A DNA stretch of 7,655 bases from Desulfobacteraceae bacterium. GTDB taxonomy: Bacteria > Desulfobacterota > DSM-4660 > Desulfatiglandales > Desulfatiglandaceae. The DNA lies in the NCBI GenBank assembly GCA_011042035.1, contig DQZA01000115.1:1-7655 (forward strand), given 5' to 3'. The notes below the pieces were generated by a model. The model was not told where the DNA came from and searched no databases. It worked only from the letters and a program-made list of their open reading frames with translations. Both the position numbers and the translations under genes were made by a program. Below, one piece after another: positions 1-5,221 of the stretch; position 1 is the stretch's first letter, and the number at the start of each line of letters is the position of its first letter.

Positions 1-57
1 AAACTAGGTTTCAACCGTCAGCTCTCAGCCTTCGGCTAGGGAAACTTGTTACAGGGA

Positions 58-106
58 TACAGGAGTCAGGAGCCAGAAGACACAATGCAATAACCAGACT
101 CCTGTA
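58..106. repeat. Perfect 10-bp inverted repeat with 29-base loop
   Basis: TACAGGAGTC at 58-67 is exactly complementary to GACTCCTGTA at 97-106. The arms enclose the middle of the heptamer array. There is no T-run after the right arm, so it does not look like an intrinsic terminator. It could be a folded RNA, the scar of a mobile sequence, or a by-product of the repeat array. Confidence 0.55.
60..101. repeat. Degenerate heptamer tandem array (CANNANN-like units)
   Basis: Six consecutive 7-base units start at 60, 67, 74, 81, 88 and 95, each beginning with CA. The first two are CAGGAGT and CAGGAGC, and similarity decays along the array. The period is read directly from the sequence; its function is unknown. 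Heptanucleotide short tandem repeats are known from cyanobacterial intergenic DNA (STRR sequences), but I do not claim this is the same family. Confidence 0.5.
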
Positions 107-166
107 AACCTCGGTACGATTATAGCAAATCACATATGATTCAACTCAAGCAATAAGGATCAGAAA

Positions 167-565
167 GTGGTACACAATGTTGTGAAGTCAAAACGTTACG
201 GCGATGTCATTATAGGCTCAGGGCCTGCTGGACTTCAGGCTGTTATACATGCCTCGAGAAGAAAGCTTTCTGTCCTCGTCTTGGGTAGGCTCCGCCACAG
301 CAGTGCGCATAAGGCTCATATTGAAAACTACTGCTGCATAGATGGTCATCAAGGTGCTGAACTTCTCACCCAGGCCCGTGCAAAAGCCGAGGAATCTGGT
401 GCACTCTTCCTTGAGGAAGACGTAGTGGATATCGGCAAGCAAGAAGACAGCTTCTTGGTCAAGACTGAAAGCAACAAGGAGATTCTAACTAAAGCTATTA
501 TCCCTGCCATGGGCATTTCCAGAAATAAGCTGGGTGTAAAGGGAGAAAAGAAATACCTTATATAA
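167..565 (+). CDS. Truncated thioredoxin-reductase-like FAD-binding protein (N-terminal fragment)
   Basis: The 132-residue product begins at GTG with a weak AAGGAT upstream. Residues 13-25 form a beta strand and the dinucleotide-binding motif GSGPAG (17-22) of an FAD Rossmann fold. Residues 51-60 (HIENY...) and the end of the frame (GISRNKLGVKGEKKYL) match the pattern of thioredoxin reductases and related class II flavoprotein disulfide reductases. Those proteins are about 300 residues long. This frame stops just before the expected CxxC redox centre and NADPH domain, and I find no continuation of the fold downstream in any + frame. The usual ATG motif near the FAD is AMG (114-116), another sign of decay. 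It could not act as a reductase. The likeliest reading is a pseudogene remnant; a short FAD-domain protein is less likely. Confidence 0.6.
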   Translation: MVHNVVKSKRYGDVIIGSGPAGLQAVIHASRRKLSVLVLGRLRHSSAHKAHIENYCCIDGHQGAELLTQARAKAEESGALFLEEDVVDIGKQEDSFLVKTESNKEILTKAIIPAMGISRNKLGVKGEKKYLI

Positions 566-625
566 CTCATAGATGGGCACATCTGCGCATGGAGCATTTG
601 TTCGACTAAGGAACACCTAAATGGT

Positions 626-663
626 GAGTGCTTGAATGGCCACCGGATCAGCCCAAGGCACTC
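626..663. repeat. Bulged hairpin / inverted repeat
   Basis: GAGTGC-TTG at 626-634 pairs with CAAG-GCACTC at 654-663, giving nine pairs with a single bulged G at 657 and a 19-base loop. It lies about 60 bases after the truncated flavoprotein frame. It lacks a trailing T-run. Function unknown. Confidence 0.4.
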
Positions 664-691
664 TGATATACTGAGGCGGCATCCAAGGTCG

Positions 692-726
692 GCACAAGGC
701 TCAAGGTTTAAGGCATGAGGCAAAAG
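692..726. repeat. Five-unit heptamer tandem array (GNNNNAG / GCNNNAG)
   Basis: The units are GCACAAG (692), GCTCAAG (699), GTTTAAG (706), GCATGAG (713) and GCAAAAG (720), contiguous and in register. All begin with G and end with AG. The period matches the arrays at 19-39 and 60-101, so the truncated flavoprotein gene is flanked on both sides by 7-bp-period DNA. Confidence 0.6.
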
Positions 727-766
727 CCAAAAAGGTTTTATGGATGAACAAGATTATTCTAATAAA

Positions 767-783
767 TGGATACAAAGTATCCA
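767..783. promoter_or_regulatory. Candidate operator/enhancer dyad, copy 1 (TGGATA-N5-TATCCA)
   Basis: A perfect 6-bp inverted repeat with a 5-base centre (CAAAG). It has the same architecture and, apart from one symmetric A/G change, the same arms as the copies at 799-815 and 5136-5152. The 17-bp dyad size suits a dimeric helix-turn-helix regulator such as an NtrC-family activator. Binding is inferred, not shown. Confidence 0.5.
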
Positions 784-798
784 GTTAGGACAAGTAAT

Positions 799-815
799 TG
801 GGTATATTCTACCCG
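799..815. promoter_or_regulatory. Candidate operator/enhancer dyad, copy 2 (TGGGTA-N5-TACCCG)
   Basis: The inner arms GGGTA/TACCC (800-814) are perfectly symmetric around TATTC; the outermost pair is T-G. Its centre (807) lies 32 bp from the centre of copy 1 (775), about three helical turns, so both sites would face the same side of the DNA. A TATATT string at 803-808 resembles a -10 box, but I see no matching -35. Confidence 0.5.
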
Positions 816-834
816 CATGCAATGCGTTTTCTTT
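814..834 (+). terminator. Weak possible intrinsic terminator
   Basis: CGCAT at 814-818 and ATGCG at 822-826 form a 5-bp stem with a 3-base loop, followed by TTTTCTTT at 827-834. The stem is short and the upstream gene ends about 250 bases earlier, so termination here is only a possibility. Confidence 0.25.
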
Positions 835-940
835 CGCGAGACTTGTCTATTAATTCCGCCTTCTCTCGACTTGTTTGCCAATTGCACGGCCCAGGCCTAT
901 CGGCTAGCCAAGTCAGCAAGCTCTTTGTGCCAATAAGAAA

Positions 941-1002
941 CCCCCCTCTCCTTCCTAGGGCTTGCCTGCCCCAGACAGGGGGGAGAGGTATGGTGAGGGG
1001 GG
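941..1002. repeat. GC-rich imperfect inverted repeat
   Basis: CCCCCCTCTCC at 941-951 pairs with GGTGAGGGGGG at 992-1002 (10 of 11 positions). The interior carries a further small stem, CCTG (965-968) with CAGG (976-979). The C/G-run composition differs sharply from the flanking DNA and resembles interspersed intergenic repeats, which could be tested by looking for other genomic copies. Confidence 0.45.
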
Positions 1003-1013
1003 ATCAATTATTC

Positions 1014-1028
1014 TGCCACAGTGTGGCA
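1014..1028. promoter_or_regulatory. Perfect 15-bp palindrome overlapping the -24 element
   Basis: TGCCACA (1014-1020) and TGTGGCA (1022-1028) are perfect inverse complements around a single G at 1021. The right arm shares five bases, TGGCA (1024-1028), with the sigma-54-like -24 element. It may be a repressor site occluding the promoter. Conversely, the palindrome may be what produces the -24 resemblance. Confidence 0.4.
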
Positions 1029-1039
1029 TGTATCTTGCT
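1024..1039 (+). promoter_or_regulatory. Candidate sigma-54 (RpoN) promoter, -24/-12
   Basis: TGGCATG (1024-1030), four bases, then TTGCT (1035-1039) matches the RpoN consensus TGGCACG-N4-TTGCW at all but one position. The invariant GG and GC are separated by exactly ten bases, and a T-rich stretch follows. Transcription would begin near 1049-1050, leaving a leader of about 135 bases before the SHOCT gene. The two dyads at 775 and 807 would sit roughly 275 and 243 bp upstream, a usable enhancer distance. Confidence 0.55.
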
Positions 1040-1091
1040 TTTCTTTTCATTAGTACCGCTTCTCCTATGGCGGACAAGGTGCGAGAATGTC

Positions 1092-1122
1092 ATTCCGAGC
1101 CTCCGTGATTGGGGCTAGGAAT
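1092..1122 (+). repeat. REP-like imperfect inverted repeat in the operon leader
   Basis: ATTCC-G-AGCC (1092-1101) pairs with GGCT-A-GGAAT (1113-1122), nine Watson-Crick pairs interrupted by one G/A mismatch, with an 11-base loop. From memory, sequences of the type GTCATTCCGAGC...GGAATCT occur as interspersed intergenic repeats in many Desulfobacterota-like genomes. In RNA it would form a hairpin in the predicted leader. Confidence 0.4.
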
Positions 1123-1139
1123 CTTGAGTTATCACGTAT

Positions 1140-1162
1140 CCTCTCAGCGATAAAGCTGGAGG
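1140..1162 (+). other. Leader stem-loop just upstream of the SHOCT ribosome binding site
   Basis: CCTC-T-CAGC (1140-1148) pairs with GCTGGAGG (1155-1162), eight pairs with T1144 bulged and the 6-base loop GATAAA. It ends 11 bases before the AGGAG at 1174-1178, so it could influence translation initiation. It could equally be a DNA site. Confidence 0.35.
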
Positions 1163-1184
1163 CGAGATAAGAAAGGAGCTTATG

Positions 1185-1532
1185 ATGAAAACACTATTTA
1201 CTGGTACAAAAGCTATAGGACTGCTCTTCGTGAGCTTATTGACATTTGCCCCCAATCTTGCCCTAGCCCAGGGCGGGTACTGGGGCATGGGCCCCGGCAT
1301 GATGGGTGGCTGGGGCATGGGCTGGTTTGGAGGTATATTTATGATGCTATTTTGGGTCTTGATAATCATAGCTCTTGTGTTTTTTATCAGATGGCTGGTT
1401 CGCACAAGTGATAACAGGGCAGACAAAGGGATGAGCCAATCACGGGCCCTCGAAATCTTGAAGGAGCGTTATGCAAGAGGGGAGATTGACACCGAAGAGT
1501 TCGAGCAGCGAAGGCGTCCCCTCGAGTCATAA
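1185..1532 (+). CDS. Small membrane SHOCT-domain protein with Met/Gly/Trp-rich segment
   Basis: The product has 115 residues from the second of two adjacent ATGs. That ATG is preferred because AGGAG (1174-1178) sits 6 bases before it but only 3 before the ATG at 1182. Counting from 1182, residues 1-29 look like a signal peptide or first membrane segment ending ALA-Q. Residues 31-50 are rich in Gly, Met and Trp. A strong hydrophobic helix spans 51-73. Residues 88-109 match the short C-terminal SHOCT pattern (ALEILKERYARGEID..EF). SHOCT is a small oligomerisation-type module of unclear role found at the ends of many bacterial membrane proteins. Its place first in a kinase-CopA cluster suggests a copper-related envelope role, and methionines can bind Cu(I), but that function is inference. 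The gene ends 51 bases before the kinase. Confidence 0.8.
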   Translation: MKTLFTGTKAIGLLFVSLLTFAPNLALAQGGYWGMGPGMMGGWGMGWFGGIFMMLFWVLIIIALVFFIRWLVRTSDNRADKGMSQSRALEILKERYARGEIDTEEFEQRRRPLES

Positions 1533-1583
1533 AAACAGGTCACTGCTCCTCTTAAGGGAGCTTGTCACCAGGAGAGTAGGTAC

Positions 1584-2633
1584 ATGCTGGCCACCAATAA
1601 CACCAGAATCAGCTTTATAGGGTTGACGATTGTGGGTGTCACCGTGCTCCACTATCTCACCCTGGCTGAGATGCGATACGAACATACCTTCCTGCGGCTT
1701 CTATATTACGTCCCCCTGGTTTTTGCAGGGCTATGGTATGGAATACGAGGGGCCTTGGCAGTATGCGGGACCGTAATCGCACTCTATACCCCTTATATGC
1801 TTATACAGTGGCACGGGTTTTCTACTGAAGACTTTGACCGGCTAATGGAGGGAGTCCTCTTTGTTGGCATAGCAATTTTGCTCGGAATTCTTATGGACAG
1901 GGAGAAACGCCACACGGAGGCGCTCATGGAGTCCAGAAACCTTGCCGCAGTTGGACGAGCCGTAAACGAGATCGCCCATGATATGAAGTCTCCATTAATG
2001 GCCATAGGAGGCTTTATGCGGCAAGTGGCAAGGCAAATTCCTTCAGATGACCCTAATAGAAAAAAGCTCAATATTGCGATCAGGGAAACAGCTCGACTTG
2101 AGGACATGGTCAAAGGGATGCTTGAGTTCAGCAGATCAGTGAGACTCAGTAAATCACCCGTGGATATAAACGAGCTGGTGATGGATCTGGCAAAACTACT
2201 AAGCCGCAATGGCGCACAATCTAATGTCCAATTAGTCCCTGAGATTGACCCTGATTTACCTATGATAATGGGAGATCGAGACAAGATTCAAAGGGTACTG
2301 ATGAATATTATCACTAATGCTATCCAGGCATCCCCTGAAGGCCAGAAGGTAAGAATTCTAACAGAGGCCTCTGCAGATGGAATAGCAATAAAGGTGGTAG
2401 ATTACGGTGCAGGAATAAAGGATGATCACAAGGAAAGTGTTTTCCATCCTTTCTTCACAACAAAGAAGAGTGGAACCGGCCTGGGCCTGGGAGTGGCCAA
2501 GAAAATAACTGAGGCCCATGGTGGGAGAATTTACTTTTACCCTAACCAGGGCCAGCCCGGTGTTACCTTCGTGGTTGAGCTTCCGGTTGATTTTCCGCGT
2601 GATCAGAAAGGAGCAGGTCATGGAAGGACATGA
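1584..2633 (+). CDS. NtrB/ZraS-like membrane sensor histidine kinase
   Basis: The 349-residue protein starts at ATG with AGGAGA eight bases upstream. About four hydrophobic segments (roughly 8-27, 38-52, 54-75, 88-104) make a compact membrane input region with no sizeable periplasmic domain, somewhat like the DUF4118 membrane unit of KdpD. The H-box EIAHDMKSPL has the phosphorylatable His at 132. The ATPase half shows the N box (N241, N245), G1 (DYGAGI, 273-278), F box (HPFFTT, 288-293) and G2 (GTGLGLG, 297-303), so all catalytic motifs are intact. The H-box context (..AIGGF) is typical of kinases that pair with NtrC-family sigma-54 activators. No response regulator lies in this window. Its stop overlaps the copA start by 14 bases, implying translational coupling and a role in sensing the metal that CopA exports (inference). 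Confidence 0.9.
   Translation: MLATNNTRISFIGLTIVGVTVLHYLTLAEMRYEHTFLRLLYYVPLVFAGLWYGIRGALAVCGTVIALYTPYMLIQWHGFSTEDFDRLMEGVLFVGIAILLGILMDREKRHTEALMESRNLAAVGRAVNEIAHDMKSPLMAIGGFMRQVARQIPSDDPNRKKLNIAIRETARLEDMVKGMLEFSRSVRLSKSPVDINELVMDLAKLLSRNGAQSNVQLVPEIDPDLPMIMGDRDKIQRVLMNIITNAIQASPEGQKVRILTEASADGIAIKVVDYGAGIKDDHKESVFHPFFTTKKSGTGLGLGVAKKITEAHGGRIYFYPNQGQPGVTFVVELPVDFPRDQKGAGHGRT
2607..2613 (+). promoter_or_regulatory. Ribosome binding site fixing the copA start
   Basis: AAAGGAG lies inside the end of the kinase gene, six bases before the ATG at 2620. The frame is open back to an earlier ATG at 2518, but those extra 34 codons overlap the kinase and read as out-of-frame kinase DNA, so 2620 is the better start. 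Confidence 0.75.
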
Positions 2634-4992
2634 GCATTACTATCATCACGAGCATGAAGGCATGGCTCCGCAGCCTGAATTCGTAGACCCTGTTTGTGGA
2701 ATGAAGACAACGGAAGAATCCCAGTTCATGAAGTATGAATATGAAGGACAGGCATTTTACTTTTGCAGCGATACGTGCCTGACCAAATTCAAGGAAAATC
2801 CTGAAAAATATATCCACATCGCTGAAGAAAAGCACGAAAAAGAGCCACCCCAAGAGGCAGCCGGAACAGGTATATATACGTGCCCAATGCACCCTGAGGT
2901 CCGCCAGATTGGCCCTGGATCGTGCCCTATTTGTGGCATGGCCCTGGAACCAGTTTTGCCCACTGAAAAGGAAGACAATGAAGAATACCTATACATGAGG
3001 AGGAGGTTTTGGGTTGGTGCTTTTCTTACGCTTCCGCTGGTACTCATTGCCATGAGATATGTCTTTTTCCCCGGTGGCTTTCTTGAAAAATTCGCCTCGG
3101 CACGAACCTATGGATGGATAGAACTGATTCTCGCCACTCCCGTGGTCTTATGGGCAGGATGGCCTTTTTTTGTAAGAGGATGGCAGTCCATCATCAACAA
3201 GAGCCTCAATATGTTCACGCTGATTGGCCTTGGTGTAGGAGTGTCATATGTTTATAGTCTCATCGCCACCTTTTTTCCCAGGATTTTTCCAGAGGCATTG
3301 AAAACACAGGAAGGCACTGTTGGGGTGTACTTTGAAGCAGCAGCGGTTATCGTGGTTTTGATCCTGTTGGGTCAGGTCCTGGAACTCAAGGCCAGGAGCC
3401 AAACAGGGGCCGCCATAAAAGCCCTGTTGGGCCTTGCCCCCAAAACGGCAAGAAAGGTTAATGAAGACGGTACGGAACAAGACATACCTCTGGAGCATGT
3501 GAAAAAGGGAGACAAACTTAGGGTTCGACCAGGAGAAAAGATACCCGTAGATGGTATTATAATCGAAGGGACTACCAATGTAGATGAATCCATGATCACA
3601 GGCGAACCGGTACCAGTAAAAAAGGGCCCAGGGGATAAGGTGGTTGGGGCCACTGTAAATGGTACCGGCAGCATTATAATGGAAGCTGAAAAGGTCGGTG
3701 CAGAGACACTGCTAGCCCAGATTGTAAACATGGTTGCAGAAGCACAACGCAGCCGGGCCCCTATCCAAAACCTGGCCGATAAAGTTGCAGGATACTTTGT
3801 GCCTGCTGTGATAACAATCTCGCTCATTTCCTTTGTAGTGTGGATGCTTGTGGGCCCTGACCCTCGTGTTGCCCATGCCATAATTGCTGCAGTATCAGTC
3901 CTTATCATTGCATGTCCTTGCGCCCTCGGGCTTGCTACCCCTATGTCCATAATGGTGGCCACAGGTAAGGGAGCAACTATGGGTGTCCTTTTCAAAAACG
4001 CCGAAGCCATAGAACATATGAGGAAAGTGGACACTTTGGTGGTTGATAAGACGGGAACTCTCACCGAGGGCAGGCCAAAAGTAACCAAAATTAAACTCCT
4101 GGGGAGCCTTGATGAAAAAGTGGCTCTCACGCTTGCTGCCAGCCTTGAGCAAGGCAGTGAACATCCTCTGGCAATGGCCATCGTGGACCACGCAAAAGAG
4201 ACAGGTTCAAATCTGAGTCCACCTGAGGGCTTCGAGTCTCACACGGGAAAAGGAGTCTCTGCTGCTATAGAGGGGCGAAACGTGGCCCTTGGCAACAAGG
4301 CCTTGATGGAAGAAATGTCCATAGATACAGAGCCAGTGGCTCAAAAGGTTGCCCAGCTCCAGGCAGAGGCTGCCACTGTGATGTATCTGGCAGTTGACGG
4401 AAAATTAGAAGCACTTATCTGCGTTGCAGACCCCATCAAAGAAACAACACCTAAAGCCATTGAAGAACTCCACAAAGAGGGACTCCGGATAGTGATGCTC
4501 ACGGGCGACAGCCGACACACGGCGGACGCAGTGGCAAAGAAACTGGATATTGATGAGGTGGTGGCCGAGGTGCTTCCTGATCAAAAGGCCAATGCAGTCA
4601 AAGAATTTCAAGACAAGGGCCGTATGGTGGCCATGGCAGGTGATGGCATAAACGATGCCCCTGCCCTAGCTCAGGCGCATGTGGGAATTGCCATGGGTAC
4701 GGGAACAGATGTGGCCATGGAAAGCGCAGGCGTAACATTAGTCAAAGGAGACCTCACGGGCATTGTCAGGGCAATCAAGCTAAGCAAGGCCACCATGAAA
4801 AATATCAAGCAAAATCTCTTTTTCGCCTTTGTATACAATTCCCTAGGTGTGCCCATAGCAGCCGGGGTATTGTATCCCTTTTTTGGTATCCTACTGAGCC
4901 CTGTTATAGCAGCGGCTGCCATGAGTTTTAGTTCCGTCTCAGTGGTGGGCAATTCCTTGCGGCTAAGGAGGGTCAAGGTAAAGCCTGCTTGA
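2620..4992 (+). CDS. copA: Cu(I)-exporting P1B-1-type ATPase with YHS and heavy-metal-binding N-terminus
   Basis: The 790-residue inner-membrane pump is predicted to export Cu(I) or Ag(I) using ATP. A His-rich tip (residues 4-13) is followed by a YHS domain (about 22-65; C26, C49, C53) and a heavy-metal-binding zinc-finger-like segment (86-111; CPMHPEV and CPICGMALEP, C88, C102, C105). The usual ferredoxin-like CxxC domains are absent. Catalytic motifs are TGEP (327-330), CPC in the transport helix (432-434), DKTGT with phosphorylated D476, the SEHP His-Pro (515-516) and GDGINDAP (674-681). YN (739-740) in helix 7 and MSFSS (768-772) in helix 8, together with CPC, form the Cu(I) signature of subgroup P1B-1. 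It is translationally coupled to the kinase and probably belongs to the operon starting near 1050. Export direction is inferred from the family. Confidence 0.93.
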   Translation: MEGHEHYYHHEHEGMAPQPEFVDPVCGMKTTEESQFMKYEYEGQAFYFCSDTCLTKFKENPEKYIHIAEEKHEKEPPQEAAGTGIYTCPMHPEVRQIGPGSCPICGMALEPVLPTEKEDNEEYLYMRRRFWVGAFLTLPLVLIAMRYVFFPGGFLEKFASARTYGWIELILATPVVLWAGWPFFVRGWQSIINKSLNMFTLIGLGVGVSYVYSLIATFFPRIFPEALKTQEGTVGVYFEAAAVIVVLILLGQVLELKARSQTGAAIKALLGLAPKTARKVNEDGTEQDIPLEHVKKGDKLRVRPGEKIPVDGIIIEGTTNVDESMITGEPVPVKKGPGDKVVGATVNGTGSIIMEAEKVGAETLLAQIVNMVAEAQRSRAPIQNLADKVAGYFVPAVITISLISFVVWMLVGPDPRVAHAIIAAVSVLIIACPCALGLATPMSIMVATGKGATMGVLFKNAEAIEHMRKVDTLVVDKTGTLTEGRPKVTKIKLLGSLDEKVALTLAASLEQGSEHPLAMAIVDHAKETGSNLSPPEGFESHTGKGVSAAIEGRNVALGNKALMEEMSIDTEPVAQKVAQLQAEAATVMYLAVDGKLEALICVADPIKETTPKAIEELHKEGLRIVMLTGDSRHTADAVAKKLDIDEVVAEVLPDQKANAVKEFQDKGRMVAMAGDGINDAPALAQAHVGIAMGTGTDVAMESAGVTLVKGDLTGIVRAIKLSKATMKNIKQNLFFAFVYNSLGVPIAAGVLYPFFGILLSPVIAAAAMSFSSVSVVGNSLRLRRVKVKPA

Positions 4993-5110
4993 TGTAAAGA
5001 TGATTGCGGTGGAAAGTGTGGGCTATTGCCGTGATGCTAGACACGGACAACACTGGCTAAGAAGCGGTCGCCTAGTACGGACCAATAATCTTGCAGGTTA
5101 CTAAATGAGC

Positions 5111-5127
5111 CGTTCCTCCGAGGGACG
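5111..5127. promoter_or_regulatory. 17-bp near-perfect palindrome upstream of the second ATPase
   Basis: CGTTCCTC and GAGGGACG flank a single C at 5119; seven of eight positions are complementary and the eighth is a T-G pair. It lies 8 bases before the TGGGTA dyad. It may be an operator or a small RNA hairpin; no T-run follows. Confidence 0.35.
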
Positions 5128-5135
5128 CTGCGATA

Positions 5136-5152
5136 TGGGTAAAATGTACCCA
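5136..5152. promoter_or_regulatory. Candidate operator/enhancer dyad, copy 3 (TGGGTA-N5-TACCCA)
   Basis: A perfect 6-bp inverted repeat around AAATG, centred 78 bp before the second ATPase start. The arms are identical to copy 2 except for its last base, and differ from copy 1 by one symmetric A/G change. A TAAAAT string at its centre (5140-5145) resembles a -10 box, but no good -35 lies at the right distance. I found no GG-N10-GC sigma-54 element between it and the gene. Confidence 0.5.
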
Positions 5153-5221
5153 CTTCAATATCTCTGATGCAGGGTAACTGGGCTAATAAGAAGAAACACT
5201 CTGATTAGGAGGTTAAGGACT

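Larger units (their letters stand above)
1..166. other. Non-coding upstream region with 7-bp-period degenerate repeats
   Basis: No reading frame here looks like protein. Two short tracts repeat with a seven-base period: 19-39 (CAGCTCT, CAGCCTT, CGGCTAG) and 60-101 (CAGGAGT, CAGGAGC, CAGAAGA, CACAATG, CAATAAC, CAGACTC). Nearly every unit begins with CA. A small AGCC-TTC-GGCT hairpin lies at 27-37. No convincing promoter for the following reading frame was found. Confidence 0.6.
566..1184. other. Long intergenic/control region without a credible gene
   Basis: No frame of convincing composition occurs on either strand. The region instead holds, in order, a bulged hairpin (626-663), five GCNNNAG-like heptads (692-726), two TGGRTA-type dyads (767-783, 799-815), a weak hairpin plus T-tract (814-834), a GC-rich imperfect inverted repeat (941-1002), a 15-bp palindrome (1014-1028) overlapping a sigma-54-like promoter (1024-1039), and two leader stem-loops (1092-1122, 1140-1162). 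This is the architecture of a regulatory region for the operon beginning near 1185. Confidence 0.6.

Noticed and set aside
349..723. 124-codon minus strand open frame
   Set aside because: It is antisense to the flavoprotein fragment and runs into the heptamer array, with no recognisable motif.
798..1118. 106-codon + strand open frame
   Set aside because: It uses a TTG start without a ribosome binding site, runs through the GC-rich inverted repeat, the palindrome and the promoter-like element, and its product resembles no protein family.
1124..1154. TTGAGT / GATAAA as a sigma-70 or MerR-type promoter for the SHOCT gene
   Set aside because: Both boxes match poorly and the 19-base spacer has no convincing symmetric operator; the GATAAA is the loop of the 1140-1162 hairpin.
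1115..1426. 103-codon minus strand open frame
   Set aside because: It is antisense to the SHOCT protein gene, whose signal-like region, helix and SHOCT motif are clear on the + strand.
1545..1561. GCTCC/GGAGC hairpin between the SHOCT and kinase genes as a terminator
   Set aside because: The stem is only five pairs, no T-run follows, and the next gene begins 23 bases later with a good ribosome binding site.
2518..2619. Upstream in-frame ATG extending copA by 34 residues
   Set aside because: The extension overlaps the kinase catalytic end out of frame, lacks a ribosome binding site, and the ATG at 2620 has AAAGGAG at ideal spacing and starts a typical His-rich N-terminus.
3372..4181. 269-codon minus strand open frame inside copA
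   Set aside because: It is antisense to the strongly conserved ATPase core and has the Ser/Pro/Thr-rich composition of a shadow frame, with no family resemblance.
5079..5094. Possible sigma-54 element (GG...TTGC) upstream of the second ATPase
   Set aside because: GG and GC are separated by 12 bases rather than the required 10, and the -24 side does not match TGGCA.
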